From: Verrucomicrobiota bacterium
GTDB lineage: Bacteria > Verrucomicrobiota > Verrucomicrobiia > Chthoniobacterales > Terrimicrobiaceae
NCBI GenBank assembly: GCA_026398275.1
Contig: JAPLTF010000016.1
Span: 1-51,659 of the forward strand
Direction of reading: 5' to 3'
Length of the DNA: 51,659 nt
Each line of letters begins with the position of its first letter. Positions within the stretch are counted from its first letter, which is position 1. The notes beneath the pieces were generated by a model. That model did not search any database, was not told where the DNA came from, and saw only the letters and a list, made by a program, of their open reading frames with translations. Both the position numbers and the translations under genes were made by a program. Of this stretch, positions 11,365-19,451 are shown piece after piece.

Positions 11365-13125
11365 ATGGGAAAGATTCGTTTGCTTCCGGACGACGTGGCC
11401 AGCCAGGTTGCGGCGGGTGAGGTCGTGGAGCGCCCGGCCTCGGTCGTCAAGGAACTCGTGGAAAACAGCGTCGATGCCGGCGCCGGACGGATCACCGTGG
11501 AGTTCGTCCGCGGAGGCACCCAGCTGATCCGGGTCGTGGATGACGGATGCGGCATGGACCGCGAGGATGCCCTGCTCTCGCTGGAGCGCCACGCCACCAG
11601 CAAAATCCGGACGGCGGGAGATCTTGCGGCTGTCACGACGATGGGGTTTCGCGGCGAGGCGGTGCCGAGCATTGCCAGCGTCTCGCGGTTCCGCATGGCC
11701 ACGAGGCCTCACGGGGAGGACGCCGGCACCGGGATCGTGGTCGCGGGTGGAAAAATCGAATCGGTCTCGGACAGCGGCGAGGCGCCGGGAACGTCGATCG
11801 AGATCCGCTCGCTCTTTTTCAATCTTCCCGCCAGGAGAAAATTCCTCCGCGGGGAGGAGACCGAGTCCGCACACATCATCCACCAGATGCAGGCGCTGGC
11901 GCTGGCCCATCCGGACGTGGCGATGACGCTTCTGCGCGAAGGAAAAATGCTCTGGCAGGCGGCGGCCACCGCGGACCTTGGCGTGCGGATCCGGGATCTT
12001 TTTGGAGAGGACTTTTTGCGCCGGATGCTGCCGCTCGAGCCCGGCGCGGAAAACGGGATCGAGATCTCGGGGTTCCTGTCCAGGCCCGGCGAGGGCCGGC
12101 CGGACCGCGAGCAGCAGTTTGTGATTCTGAACGGGCGGGTCGTCCAGTGCCCGGCAATCTTTCAGCCGCTGCGGGAGGCCTACTCGGAAGCGCTGCCCCG
12201 CGGCCGGCATCCGCTGGCGGTCCTGTGCATTTCGATGGATCCCCTCGCGTTCGACTGCAACGTCCACCCGGCAAAGCGCGAAATCCGCCTCCACCGGCCG
12301 GACCAACTCCGCCAGGCGGTCTTCCTCACGGCGCGGCGGTTGCTGGAAAATTTGCGGAAGCCGGCAATCCGGGTCGAGCCGCAGGTCCCGCCCCCCGTCC
12401 CGGCGCGAATCTCTGCGCAGCAGGACGCGCCCGCCTGCCCCGCGCCCGCTCCAGCAGCCGTTCCTGCTGCCCCGGCCGAGCCTGCACGACCGTTGGTTGA
12501 GGCATTCCGCCCACCTTCCCAGGAGCCGCTGAACCTTGAGAAGCCGGTGCCGGCGCAGGACGCTTTCCGCCTGATCGGCGGCCTCGACAACCGCTGGATC
12601 CTGATGGAGGGGAATGACGGGCTCGTGCTGCTGAACATCCGCGCGGCATCGGAGCGGATCCTCTTTGAGACTATGAGGCGCGAGATGGAATCCGGCCATG
12701 TGCCCATGCAGCGGCTGCTCATCCCCGAGGTGATCGAGCTTCCCGTGAAGGACGCTGTCTGGATTTCCGAAAACCTCCCGGCCCTCCAGTCGACCGGGTT
12801 TGCGCTCGAGCCGTTCGGCGGAAGCACTTTCAAAATCGAAGCCCTGCCCCCGGCCCTTGCGGGGCGGGACGCACGGGCGACCCTCCTCGACATCTGCGAG
12901 TCGCTGCGGGCCTCCGGATCGCTCGGCAACCGGACGCTAGCGACCGACGCGCTCGCGCGGTCGGTGTCCGTCCTCGCCGCCATGGACGGATTCGCATACG
13001 AGGAAAGCCGCGCCGCAAAGCTCGTCCGCGAACTCCTCACGTGCGAGCTCCCCTATGCCAGCCCTCGCGGCCATCCGACCATGATCCAGTGGTCATTTTC
13101 GGAGCTGGAGCGGAAATTCGGCTGA
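11365..13125 (+). CDS. mutL: DNA mismatch repair protein MutL (endonuclease motif degenerate)
   Basis: 586 residues from the ATG at 11365 (MGKIRLLPDDVASQVAAGEV); the open frame starts earlier at 11305 but those codons overlap iscA. The GHKL ATPase half is intact: VKELVENSVDAGA, DDGCGMDREDA, HATSKI, TMGFRGEA. A Pro/Ala-rich linker at about 345-395 leads to the dimerisation domain. Where endonuclease MutL proteins have DQHAx2Ex4E this one reads NIRAASERILFE, and the late CPHGRP-type motif reads SPRGHP. The latent nicking activity is therefore probably lost, as in E. coli MutL. It acts with MutS; mutS is not in the window. Confidence 0.96.
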   Translation: MGKIRLLPDDVASQVAAGEVVERPASVVKELVENSVDAGAGRITVEFVRGGTQLIRVVDDGCGMDREDALLSLERHATSKIRTAGDLAAVTTMGFRGEAVPSIASVSRFRMATRPHGEDAGTGIVVAGGKIESVSDSGEAPGTSIEIRSLFFNLPARRKFLRGEETESAHIIHQMQALALAHPDVAMTLLREGKMLWQAAATADLGVRIRDLFGEDFLRRMLPLEPGAENGIEISGFLSRPGEGRPDREQQFVILNGRVVQCPAIFQPLREAYSEALPRGRHPLAVLCISMDPLAFDCNVHPAKREIRLHRPDQLRQAVFLTARRLLENLRKPAIRVEPQVPPPVPARISAQQDAPACPAPAPAAVPAAPAEPARPLVEAFRPPSQEPLNLEKPVPAQDAFRLIGGLDNRWILMEGNDGLVLLNIRAASERILFETMRREMESGHVPMQRLLIPEVIELPVKDAVWISENLPALQSTGFALEPFGGSTFKIEALPPALAGRDARATLLDICESLRASGSLGNRTLATDALARSVSVLAAMDGFAYEESRAAKLVRELLTCELPYASPRGHPTMIQWSFSELERKFG

Positions 13126-13159
13126 CCGGAAAAATCCGCCCCGGAGTTCCGAACCGCTC

Positions 13160-15970
13160 CTATTTTTTAACCGGCAGCGGATCCCGGAGCTTCTTGAATT
13201 CCTCCTCTTCGCGCCAGGGGGCGAAGAGCGGGTGATCGAAGACCGCCTCGCGCATCGGGAGCCCGCCTTTTTGGATCGCAGTCCTGGCTGCGGAATAGAA
13301 GTTCGTTTTGTCGTTATTCCTGAAGCAGGCGCGGGCGAGAAGGAGGAAATCGTCGCCGGAGTTGGTGCCGGGGGCGACAAGCTTTTGGGCCGCCGCCACC
13401 TGCTGCGCCGGGAGGTTGTTGATCTCCCCGAATTGGACGGCCTTGCGGAGAAACTCTGGATCATCGTGGAATATTTCCACCGACTTCGCGATCAGCTCGG
13501 TCGTTTTGTTGGTTTCCCCGGTGCTGGAATAAAGCTCCAGAAGCTTCTCGGTTTTTTCGCGGTCCTTGGGATCTTTTGCGAGCGAGTCGGTCAGCCCGCG
13601 GATATCCCCTTCGAGTTCCTTGCGCTTCTCCGCAAAAACCCTCATCCGCCAGAGCGGGAAATTGTTCGGATCCGCGGCATTCGCCGGCTCGAGGATTTTG
13701 ATCACGCCCTCATAATCTCCGCGGTCCCAAAGGATGCCGTTGAGTGCGTTGAGGCTCTCCGGATTTCCGGGCCACATCAGGAGCGACTGCCGGTAGGCGA
13801 TCTCTGCCTCTTTCAGCATTTTCCAATGCTGGTAGAGGTGGCCGGTTGTCGTCCGGAGCTTCGAGAACGACCGCTGGGCATCGTAGTCCTCGGCAAATTC
13901 GGGATTCCGCAGAAGTGACTCGATGTAGCCATTCCAGAATTCCATGTCTTTTTTCACAACATCCTGTGGGAGCTCCTTCAGCGGCTCCTTGGTGATCTGG
14001 TAGACCAGCCCGTGCGGCAGGGCGTGGTCGTAGGACCATTCGAGCGGAAAGCTCTCCTCCACAAAAAAGTCATGCGCGTCTTTGTTCTTTTCCCAGATCA
14101 GGCGGGTCACCACGCTGTGGGCAGCGACCGGATCCACGCCGCCTGCGGCGGACTGCTTCTCCATCTCCTTCTCGACGGCCGCGCGGATTTCCTCGTCGGT
14201 CGGAAAAACCAGCGGCGTTTTCGGGTAGGCGTCCGCCCGGCCGAGCCAGCGCTCGAAGGCATTCTTCGGTGCCGGACGGTCCGGCCCGTATTGGTCGGCA
14301 AGGTATTTCCGGTAGAGCCCCTCGCCCACCCCGTTCTGCGTGATGATGTAGAGGTCGCGGCGGTCAAAATCCGGATCCCGCTTCACCCATGGCGGCTGGC
14401 TGCTCTCGCCGAGAATCATATACGTCGGCACAAACCGTCCGGGGTCGGTCCCTCCAAAAATCACGCTGCCCTTGGGGACATCCTTGAGCATGTCGTGACC
14501 GAACTGCCACCCGAACCAGCGCCCGCGCTGGCTGCTCCCCTCCTCGTTGAGCATCAGGGGCATGACCGGCAGGAGAAGGAGAAGGAAACGCAGCCAGGCG
14601 AGCCGGGGAAATCTGGAAAACAACGCGGTGCACCCGAGCGCGATGCCGAGGGCGGCAAGCAGGGTGAAGATCAGGTTGGTATACGTGTGATACGGCATCT
14701 GCAGCCACCATCCGGACACGTCGATCTCCGCCCCGTCGGCCACCGGCTGGAGGATCGCCGCCAGCACAAAGCCCAATTCCGTGAGGTAGACCCAGGTCCG
14801 GCGCGAAACATCGGTCAGTCGGAAGATCACAAGCAGGGCGGCAAAATAGCCGATGACACCGATCGGCGTGAAACTTCTGGCAAGCTGGAGCCAGAAAAAA
14901 CCCGCCCAGTCCTGCAGTTCCGTGTAGAGCGATTTCTCTCCGGGCTGCGGAGGCTTTTCTGAGGCATCCACCGGCACTCCCGCACTTCCCATGAGTTTTC
15001 CGAGACTCCGCAGGCTCTGCTGCGAAAGGCTTCCGCTGTATTGGGAGCGGTTGAACGAAAAATAAAATCCCTCCGCCGTGCGAGTGTAACCCCAGTTCAT
15101 CGGCGGATTCGTCGAGGACGCAACCGGCATGTAGGCATAGGGCAGCAGCCCCAGCGCCACAACGAACGGCAGATATGCCACCAGCCGCCATTCGATCTGA
15201 AAACGCCGGACGACAACCAGCACAACGAGCCCGAGCATCACGCAGTAAAAAAACCGGATCGCGGTCTTCAGCACGAGTGGCTCCGCCGACAGGATGGCGA
15301 AGCCCAGATAGGCGAGCAGCACGGTGAGAAGGCCAGCAAGCACGAGCTCCAAAAACATCTGCCGCCGGACCAGAAGAACCGCAATGAACGGCAGCGGCGC
15401 CATCGCCACGCTCAGGTGATGGTTGCTGAATGAAAGCGCGAGCAAAAAGAATGTCAGCAGCAGATATCCCAGACAATCCGGCCTGCGCAGCCACACGTAG
15501 AGGGCGGAAAGAATAAGCCCGATCATCAGGGCATGCAGCGCATAGACCTCGGCAATGGTGGCCTGCGACCACATGGAAAAACTGAATGCGAACAGCAGCC
15601 CGCACGTCACCGAAAGGATCGTGGTGAGCCCACGCCATGGCTCCAGGGCCTCGCCCATCAGCCACCGCAGAGAACTCCGCGTGAGCGCCGTGGTCAGGCC
15701 GACGGCCAGGGCCGCGCAAACCCCGCTGAAAATTGCCACCTCCCACGCGGCATTTCCAAGCGGCAGCAGCAGAAAAATCCATGTGAGCAGCGTCCAGAGC
15801 GGATACCCGGTCGGATGCGGGACTCCGAAGTGCTGCGCCGCGACAATGAACTCGCCGGAGTCGAGCAGGGTCACATTCGGCGCGGCCGTCCACGCATACA
15901 CCGCAAACGAAACCAGACCGGTAAAAAGCCCGGCCAGCACATCCGCCCGCGTCCAGATCCGGTCCTTCAT
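13160..15970 (-). CDS. DUF2723 membrane protein with C-terminal TPR-like region
   Basis: 936 residues. The N-terminal half (about 1-500) has a dozen or so membrane helices. Its first loop, NVTLLDSGEFIVAAQHFGVPHPTGYPL in outline (LLDSGEF, HPTGYPL), is the DUF2723 signature, related to GT-C protein O-mannosyltransferases. The acidic residue in the first loop fits a GT-C catalytic position. The C-terminal half is soluble; its last 300 residues contain helical repeats of TPR type (QHWKMLKEAEIAYRQSLLMWP is one unit). A lipid-linked-sugar glycosyltransferase is plausible but unproven. It overlaps the downstream end of the vapC frame by four bases. Confidence 0.85.
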   Translation of the reverse strand: MKDRIWTRADVLAGLFTGLVSFAVYAWTAAPNVTLLDSGEFIVAAQHFGVPHPTGYPLWTLLTWIFLLLPLGNAAWEVAIFSGVCAALAVGLTTALTRSSLRWLMGEALEPWRGLTTILSVTCGLLFAFSFSMWSQATIAEVYALHALMIGLILSALYVWLRRPDCLGYLLLTFFLLALSFSNHHLSVAMAPLPFIAVLLVRRQMFLELVLAGLLTVLLAYLGFAILSAEPLVLKTAIRFFYCVMLGLVVLVVVRRFQIEWRLVAYLPFVVALGLLPYAYMPVASSTNPPMNWGYTRTAEGFYFSFNRSQYSGSLSQQSLRSLGKLMGSAGVPVDASEKPPQPGEKSLYTELQDWAGFFWLQLARSFTPIGVIGYFAALLVIFRLTDVSRRTWVYLTELGFVLAAILQPVADGAEIDVSGWWLQMPYHTYTNLIFTLLAALGIALGCTALFSRFPRLAWLRFLLLLLPVMPLMLNEEGSSQRGRWFGWQFGHDMLKDVPKGSVIFGGTDPGRFVPTYMILGESSQPPWVKRDPDFDRRDLYIITQNGVGEGLYRKYLADQYGPDRPAPKNAFERWLGRADAYPKTPLVFPTDEEIRAAVEKEMEKQSAAGGVDPVAAHSVVTRLIWEKNKDAHDFFVEESFPLEWSYDHALPHGLVYQITKEPLKELPQDVVKKDMEFWNGYIESLLRNPEFAEDYDAQRSFSKLRTTTGHLYQHWKMLKEAEIAYRQSLLMWPGNPESLNALNGILWDRGDYEGVIKILEPANAADPNNFPLWRMRVFAEKRKELEGDIRGLTDSLAKDPKDREKTEKLLELYSSTGETNKTTELIAKSVEIFHDDPEFLRKAVQFGEINNLPAQQVAAAQKLVAPGTNSGDDFLLLARACFRNNDKTNFYSAARTAIQKGGLPMREAVFDHPLFAPWREEEEFKKLRDPLPVKK

Positions 15971-16371
15971 GCCCTGGTCCAGTCTTCCACCTTCAACCGG
16001 GGGATGCGCTCAAATTCCCGCGTGTTGTTTGTCACCAGCACCCACCCCCGCGCAACGGCGATCGCCGCAATCTGCAAATCGTGCGGCCCGATCACTTCTC
16101 CGCTCATTTCGAGTTCCTGGCGCAACCGTCCGGCTTCGGCCGCCGCCGCGTCGTCAAAATCCGCGGATTTGTGACGCGAAAAAAGATCCTGGAGAATCGC
16201 GAGGCGGGCCTGCCGGTTGGCATGCTTGTGCGCCCCGTAATAGAGCTCCTCTTTGACCACGGAGCAGAAGCGGACATCTTCCGGGGCGACCGTGTCGAGT
16301 TTTCGCCCCAATGCGGGAGTGCGCCCCTTCAACAAAAAAATCCAATGGTTGGTGTCCAGGAGGAAGGCCAT
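15967..16371 (-). CDS. vapC: PIN-domain toxin (VapC-like)
   Basis: 134 residues from ATG 16371. PIN-fold acidic residues are in place: Asp in FLLDTNHW, Glu in VKEELYYGA, Asp in GPHDLQIAA and the TNNTREF segment near the end. VapC toxins are Mg-dependent RNases that cut tRNA or rRNA. The ATG shares one base with the antitoxin stop (TAATG), so the pair is coupled. The frame extends upstream to 16419 but that part overlaps the antitoxin and lacks the PIN start. Confidence 0.9.
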   Translation of the reverse strand: MAFLLDTNHWIFLLKGRTPALGRKLDTVAPEDVRFCSVVKEELYYGAHKHANRQARLAILQDLFSRHKSADFDDAAAAEAGRLRQELEMSGEVIGPHDLQIAAIAVARGWVLVTNNTREFERIPRLKVEDWTRA

Positions 16372-16619
16372 TACCACTCCTCGCGCTTTTCCGTGGATGC
16401 CGGAGCCGGCTCCTCCCACTTCTCGCCCTTCACCAAGCCAAAGTAGTTGTTCCAGTATCCGGAAAAATGCCCGGGCCTTTGCGCTGCCGGGACCTGGGAA
16501 TCCTCCAGAACACGCCTCAGCCCTTCCGCCACCAGCTCCTTGATTTTTCTCCCCCGCATGGCCGCCGCAATCTTGGCCCTCCGGTAGAGGTCGTTATCCA
16601 GCTCAATGGTGGCTTTCAT
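16371..16619 (-). CDS. vapB: Ribbon-helix-helix antitoxin (VapB-like)
   Basis: 82 residues. Residues 1-40 look like a ribbon-helix-helix DNA-binding unit (MKATIELDNDLYRRAKIAA, then a helix ending ELVAEGLRRVLED), and the acidic/aromatic C-terminal tail would wrap the toxin. It lies directly before vapC with a one-base overlap. Autoregulation by the toxin-antitoxin complex is the family norm. Confidence 0.85.
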   Translation of the reverse strand: MKATIELDNDLYRRAKIAAAMRGRKIKELVAEGLRRVLEDSQVPAAQRPGHFSGYWNNYFGLVKGEKWEEPAPASTEKREEW

Positions 16620-16626
16620 AAAAACA

Positions 16627-16655
16627 AGCTAACTGTAAAACCATATTTCTGTCAA
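16627..16655 (-). promoter_or_regulatory. Putative promoter of the first vapBC pair
   Basis: On the minus strand a perfect TTGACA lies at 16655-16650, in an A/T-rich island unlike its surroundings. A weak -10 candidate (TTAGCT/TAGCTT) follows 17-18 bases later. A start from it would fall within a few bases of the antitoxin ATG at 16619, giving a leaderless or nearly leaderless message. Confidence 0.4.
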
Positions 16656-16694
16656 TTTTCTTTCCTCACCCCGGACCCGCATCACGGACATTTC

Positions 16695-16755
16695 GGGAGG
16701 GTGAGGCTCCGGCCGAACCCACATATTACGGCTCAGACGGAGCTTCGCCCTCCCT
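16695..16755. repeat. Palindromic repeat, family B copy 1
   Basis: GGGAGGGTGAGGCTCCG pairs with CGGAGCTTCGCCCTCCC across an A/T-richer centre (ACATATTA). The right arm, cGGCTCaGACGGAGCtTCGCCCTCCCT, recurs with two or three changes at 33471-33496. The repeat supplies the last codons of the adjacent membrane-protein gene (REGEAPSEP and stop). Confidence 0.8.
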
Positions 16756-19116
16756 GGTCAGGACTCCGGAGAGCAGGGTCAGCCCCAGCACTGCAGCCCA
16801 GGAAGCGAGCCCGATTCCCGCGCAGATATTATACCACCACGGCTGCTGAAAGCGGAATTCGACGCCCTGTTTTCCGTCGGTCTTGACGGCCTGAAAGGCC
16901 AGAAATGCGCGCCGGTTTTTGAGCGGCTTGCCGGCTTGAAACGCCTGCCAGTCGGGATGCCAGGCCTGGTTCATGACCAGCCATCCCGCCTCTCCGGCCG
17001 GCGCAAACGGCACGGTCTGGTAGGTGCCGGTGCCGGCCAGTCCCACTCGCACGAACGGCTGCCCCTCCTGCATCGCCTCCCCGTCCTTCGCGGCCTCGAT
17101 GTGCCCGTCCACAATGCGTCCGCGCAAGCCCGGCTCATCCGCAGCGACGCCCGCGAGCTCGACGGTCGCCATATTGTAATGGGCTCCGCCCAATGCCGCG
17201 GTGGAGACTTCCGGCTTGCTGTCCGGCGCCTGGATAAAATCCTTCGCGAGGAAACCGGCCCCGAGGGAGCCCTTGTTCTCGAGCACCACGAACCTGTCAT
17301 TTTCGAATCCGACAGGGAGCAGGCTGCGCAGCCGGCCTTGCAACTCCGCGGAGGTATCGACATCGCATTTATCAATGAGAAGGTGCGAGACGCCGGCGAT
17401 GTTGAAATAGGACATCAGGGTCTCATCGTTGGTGAAGGCAACTCCCTGCAGGATGGCCGCGCCCCGCTGCTGGAGGTAGCTGTTGAACGCCTCGGAGACC
17501 AGCGGGCGGCCGGTCAGATACGGGGTCAGCAGATAAAAATACCGGCCGGAAAATGCCTGGACCCGCCCGGGAATCGGCGACGATTTGATGTGGGCTTCGG
17601 CTGCGAGGAAGTCCTCAAAAACCTCCGCATCCATGGCCCCAAGAAAAAACGGCTTCGCATACGGGGAAACATCGAGCAACACCAGGCAGCAGGCCGCTGC
17701 GGCGACAGCCGAGCGGAGCACCCCGGCCCGAAACCTCGAGAAGAGGATGCCGGTGACAATCGCCGCCGAGATCACCACGCAGACGGCACCGGTGACCTGG
17801 AAGAAATCAAACGGCGTCGGGATATTCCGGTGGAGCGGCAGCCATGCCAGGAGGCTGAATCCCGGGACCAGCAGGTAGATCAGCGACAGGATCGACGCCA
17901 GGATCAGCCGGCCGGGCCAGCCGGGAGGCACAAGCCGGAAGATGATCCAGACTTGCGCGGCCAGGAAGAACCAGCCGAGCGCGGGGGAAAAATCCGGAGC
18001 ATTCAGCGAGAGGGACAGGTAGAGCAGGTGGCCGCCCAGCACGCCCTTCGGGCCGAACGAAAGCCAGAACGTGAAAAGGGCCAGAACCAAAAACAGACGC
18101 GCTTTCCGGCCCGCGGACGACTCGTGAAATGTTCCGAGAAAAAGGGCTGCTGTGAAAACGGCAAAGACCCCCAGCCCGAGATAGGTGCCCCCGTTTCCCG
18201 TCGTGGGCGCGTAGCCGCCGTCAATCCCCTGCGTGAGCCACCCTCCGCGATCAATCCACCCAAGGGCGGACTTTGTCGAAAAGGCATATTGCCAGCCGCG
18301 GAACGGACTGAATTCGAACATCGCCATGAATCCCCGCTCCCGCAGCGAGGGAAGCATCGGCACCACCGCCAGAAGCAGCACCGCCGAGACGGTCCACACA
18401 AACAGGCCGCTCCGTGGCCTCGATCCGCGCGGGCAGCGAAAATATTCCGTCGCCGAAAAAATCAGCAGAACCGGCAGGGCCATCATGCCGGCCTTCTCAT
18501 CGACCAGCATCAGGGCCGAAAACGCGATGGCCGGAAGCAGCGAGGTCCGGATCGCCGGATCGCGAAAAAACACCCGCACCGCAAGGAATGCCCACGGCAG
18601 CAGGGCCATCGCGCACACGGTCGCGAAATGCTCGTAACCCGCCGCATGCGTCAAAAGTGAGGGACAAAGCACGAAGAGAACGGATCCGATTCCGGCGATC
18701 AGATCGTCCCCGACGAAATTGCGGAGGAACAGGAAGACCCCGGCGGATCCCACGGCCATGGCGAGAAGGATTGCGACCTTCGGGCCGGCCAGAAACCCCA
18801 GCGGGATGCTGAACGCCCACATCGCCACATTCGCCACCATGTGGGTCCACGACGCGGCCAGGCTCGATCCCTGCATGAACATCGGCGACCACCACGGCAG
18901 CCCGCCCACGCTCTTCGCCGCCGCCAGAAAGTCCTGGGATTTGGCGAAGCCCGCCAGCAGCTCATGGTCCGACACCGGCTGCCTCAGCCAGGCCGCGCCG
19001 ATCACCCCCAGCAGAACGGCCGGAACAAGAAGAATGAGCCACGCGGCCGGATGGGAACGCCTCCCGACTGGCTGTTCGGTGACATCGGGGGCCGCAGAAG
19101 AAAATCGGAACATCAT
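16726..19116 (-). CDS. Large multi-pass membrane protein (YfhO/GT-C-like, hypothetical)
   Basis: About 796 residues. After a short start, residues about 20-490 contain roughly 13 membrane helices; a soluble C-terminal region of about 270 residues follows, ending with one more helix. The layout (QPVSDHELLAGF first loop, helices, then a beta-rich domain) recalls YfhO-like or GT-C glycosyltransferases, but I see no decisive motif. I take ATG 19116 as start (MMFRFSSAAP). The last nine residues, REGEAPSEP, are encoded by a dispersed palindrome, so the original C-terminus was probably changed by that repeat. Confidence 0.75.
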   Translation of the reverse strand: MMFRFSSAAPDVTEQPVGRRSHPAAWLILLVPAVLLGVIGAAWLRQPVSDHELLAGFAKSQDFLAAAKSVGGLPWWSPMFMQGSSLAASWTHMVANVAMWAFSIPLGFLAGPKVAILLAMAVGSAGVFLFLRNFVGDDLIAGIGSVLFVLCPSLLTHAAGYEHFATVCAMALLPWAFLAVRVFFRDPAIRTSLLPAIAFSALMLVDEKAGMMALPVLLIFSATEYFRCPRGSRPRSGLFVWTVSAVLLLAVVPMLPSLRERGFMAMFEFSPFRGWQYAFSTKSALGWIDRGGWLTQGIDGGYAPTTGNGGTYLGLGVFAVFTAALFLGTFHESSAGRKARLFLVLALFTFWLSFGPKGVLGGHLLYLSLSLNAPDFSPALGWFFLAAQVWIIFRLVPPGWPGRLILASILSLIYLLVPGFSLLAWLPLHRNIPTPFDFFQVTGAVCVVISAAIVTGILFSRFRAGVLRSAVAAAACCLVLLDVSPYAKPFFLGAMDAEVFEDFLAAEAHIKSSPIPGRVQAFSGRYFYLLTPYLTGRPLVSEAFNSYLQQRGAAILQGVAFTNDETLMSYFNIAGVSHLLIDKCDVDTSAELQGRLRSLLPVGFENDRFVVLENKGSLGAGFLAKDFIQAPDSKPEVSTAALGGAHYNMATVELAGVAADEPGLRGRIVDGHIEAAKDGEAMQEGQPFVRVGLAGTGTYQTVPFAPAGEAGWLVMNQAWHPDWQAFQAGKPLKNRRAFLAFQAVKTDGKQGVEFRFQQPWWYNICAGIGLASWAAVLGLTLLSGVLTREGEAPSEP

Positions 19117-19229
19117 GGGTGAGTGGCGCAGTGCTTCATAACCGAATGCCAAAAAATTGCACTTCAATTGCGGACCCCAACTCCGCCCGCTTGCCAATGG
19201 CCATCGGATGAATTACGCTCCGGTTTGGA

Positions 19230-19451
19230 ATGCACCCGGTCATCAATCTGGAAGAAACCATCGGAAAAACCGTGGGGCGGAGGCTTGGTGTCGCCCCGTT
19301 GCGGGCGCTTCCGTCGGAAACAGAATCCAACAAACAGTGGAGGGATGCCGGTTGCGGAATTCGTGCCCGCCGGGGGGTCTACCGTTTCAAAAGTCACGAG
19401 GAGGCCGATCAATGGCTGATGGACCATATGACCCGGAAACCGGCGAACTGA
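19230..19451 (+). CDS. Small hypothetical protein, antitoxin-like
   Basis: 73 residues in the gap between two minus-strand membrane-protein genes; its stop abuts the stop of the convergent gene at 19452. The C-terminus GVYRFKSHEEADQWLMDHM resembles short Verrucomicrobiota and proteobacterial ORFs that precede nucleotidyltransferase-type toxins, but no toxin gene follows. No clear Shine-Dalgarno site is seen. Two other overlapping frames exist here; this one has the most protein-like composition. Confidence 0.5.
   Translation: MHPVINLEETIGKTVGRRLGVAPLRALPSETESNKQWRDAGCGIRARRGVYRFKSHEEADQWLMDHMTRKPAN

Noticed and set aside
13232-15433. Several plus-strand frames of 200-320 codons opposite the DUF2723 gene and other long genes
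   Set aside because: High-GC antisense frames without domains or ribosome sites; the minus-strand genes explain the region.
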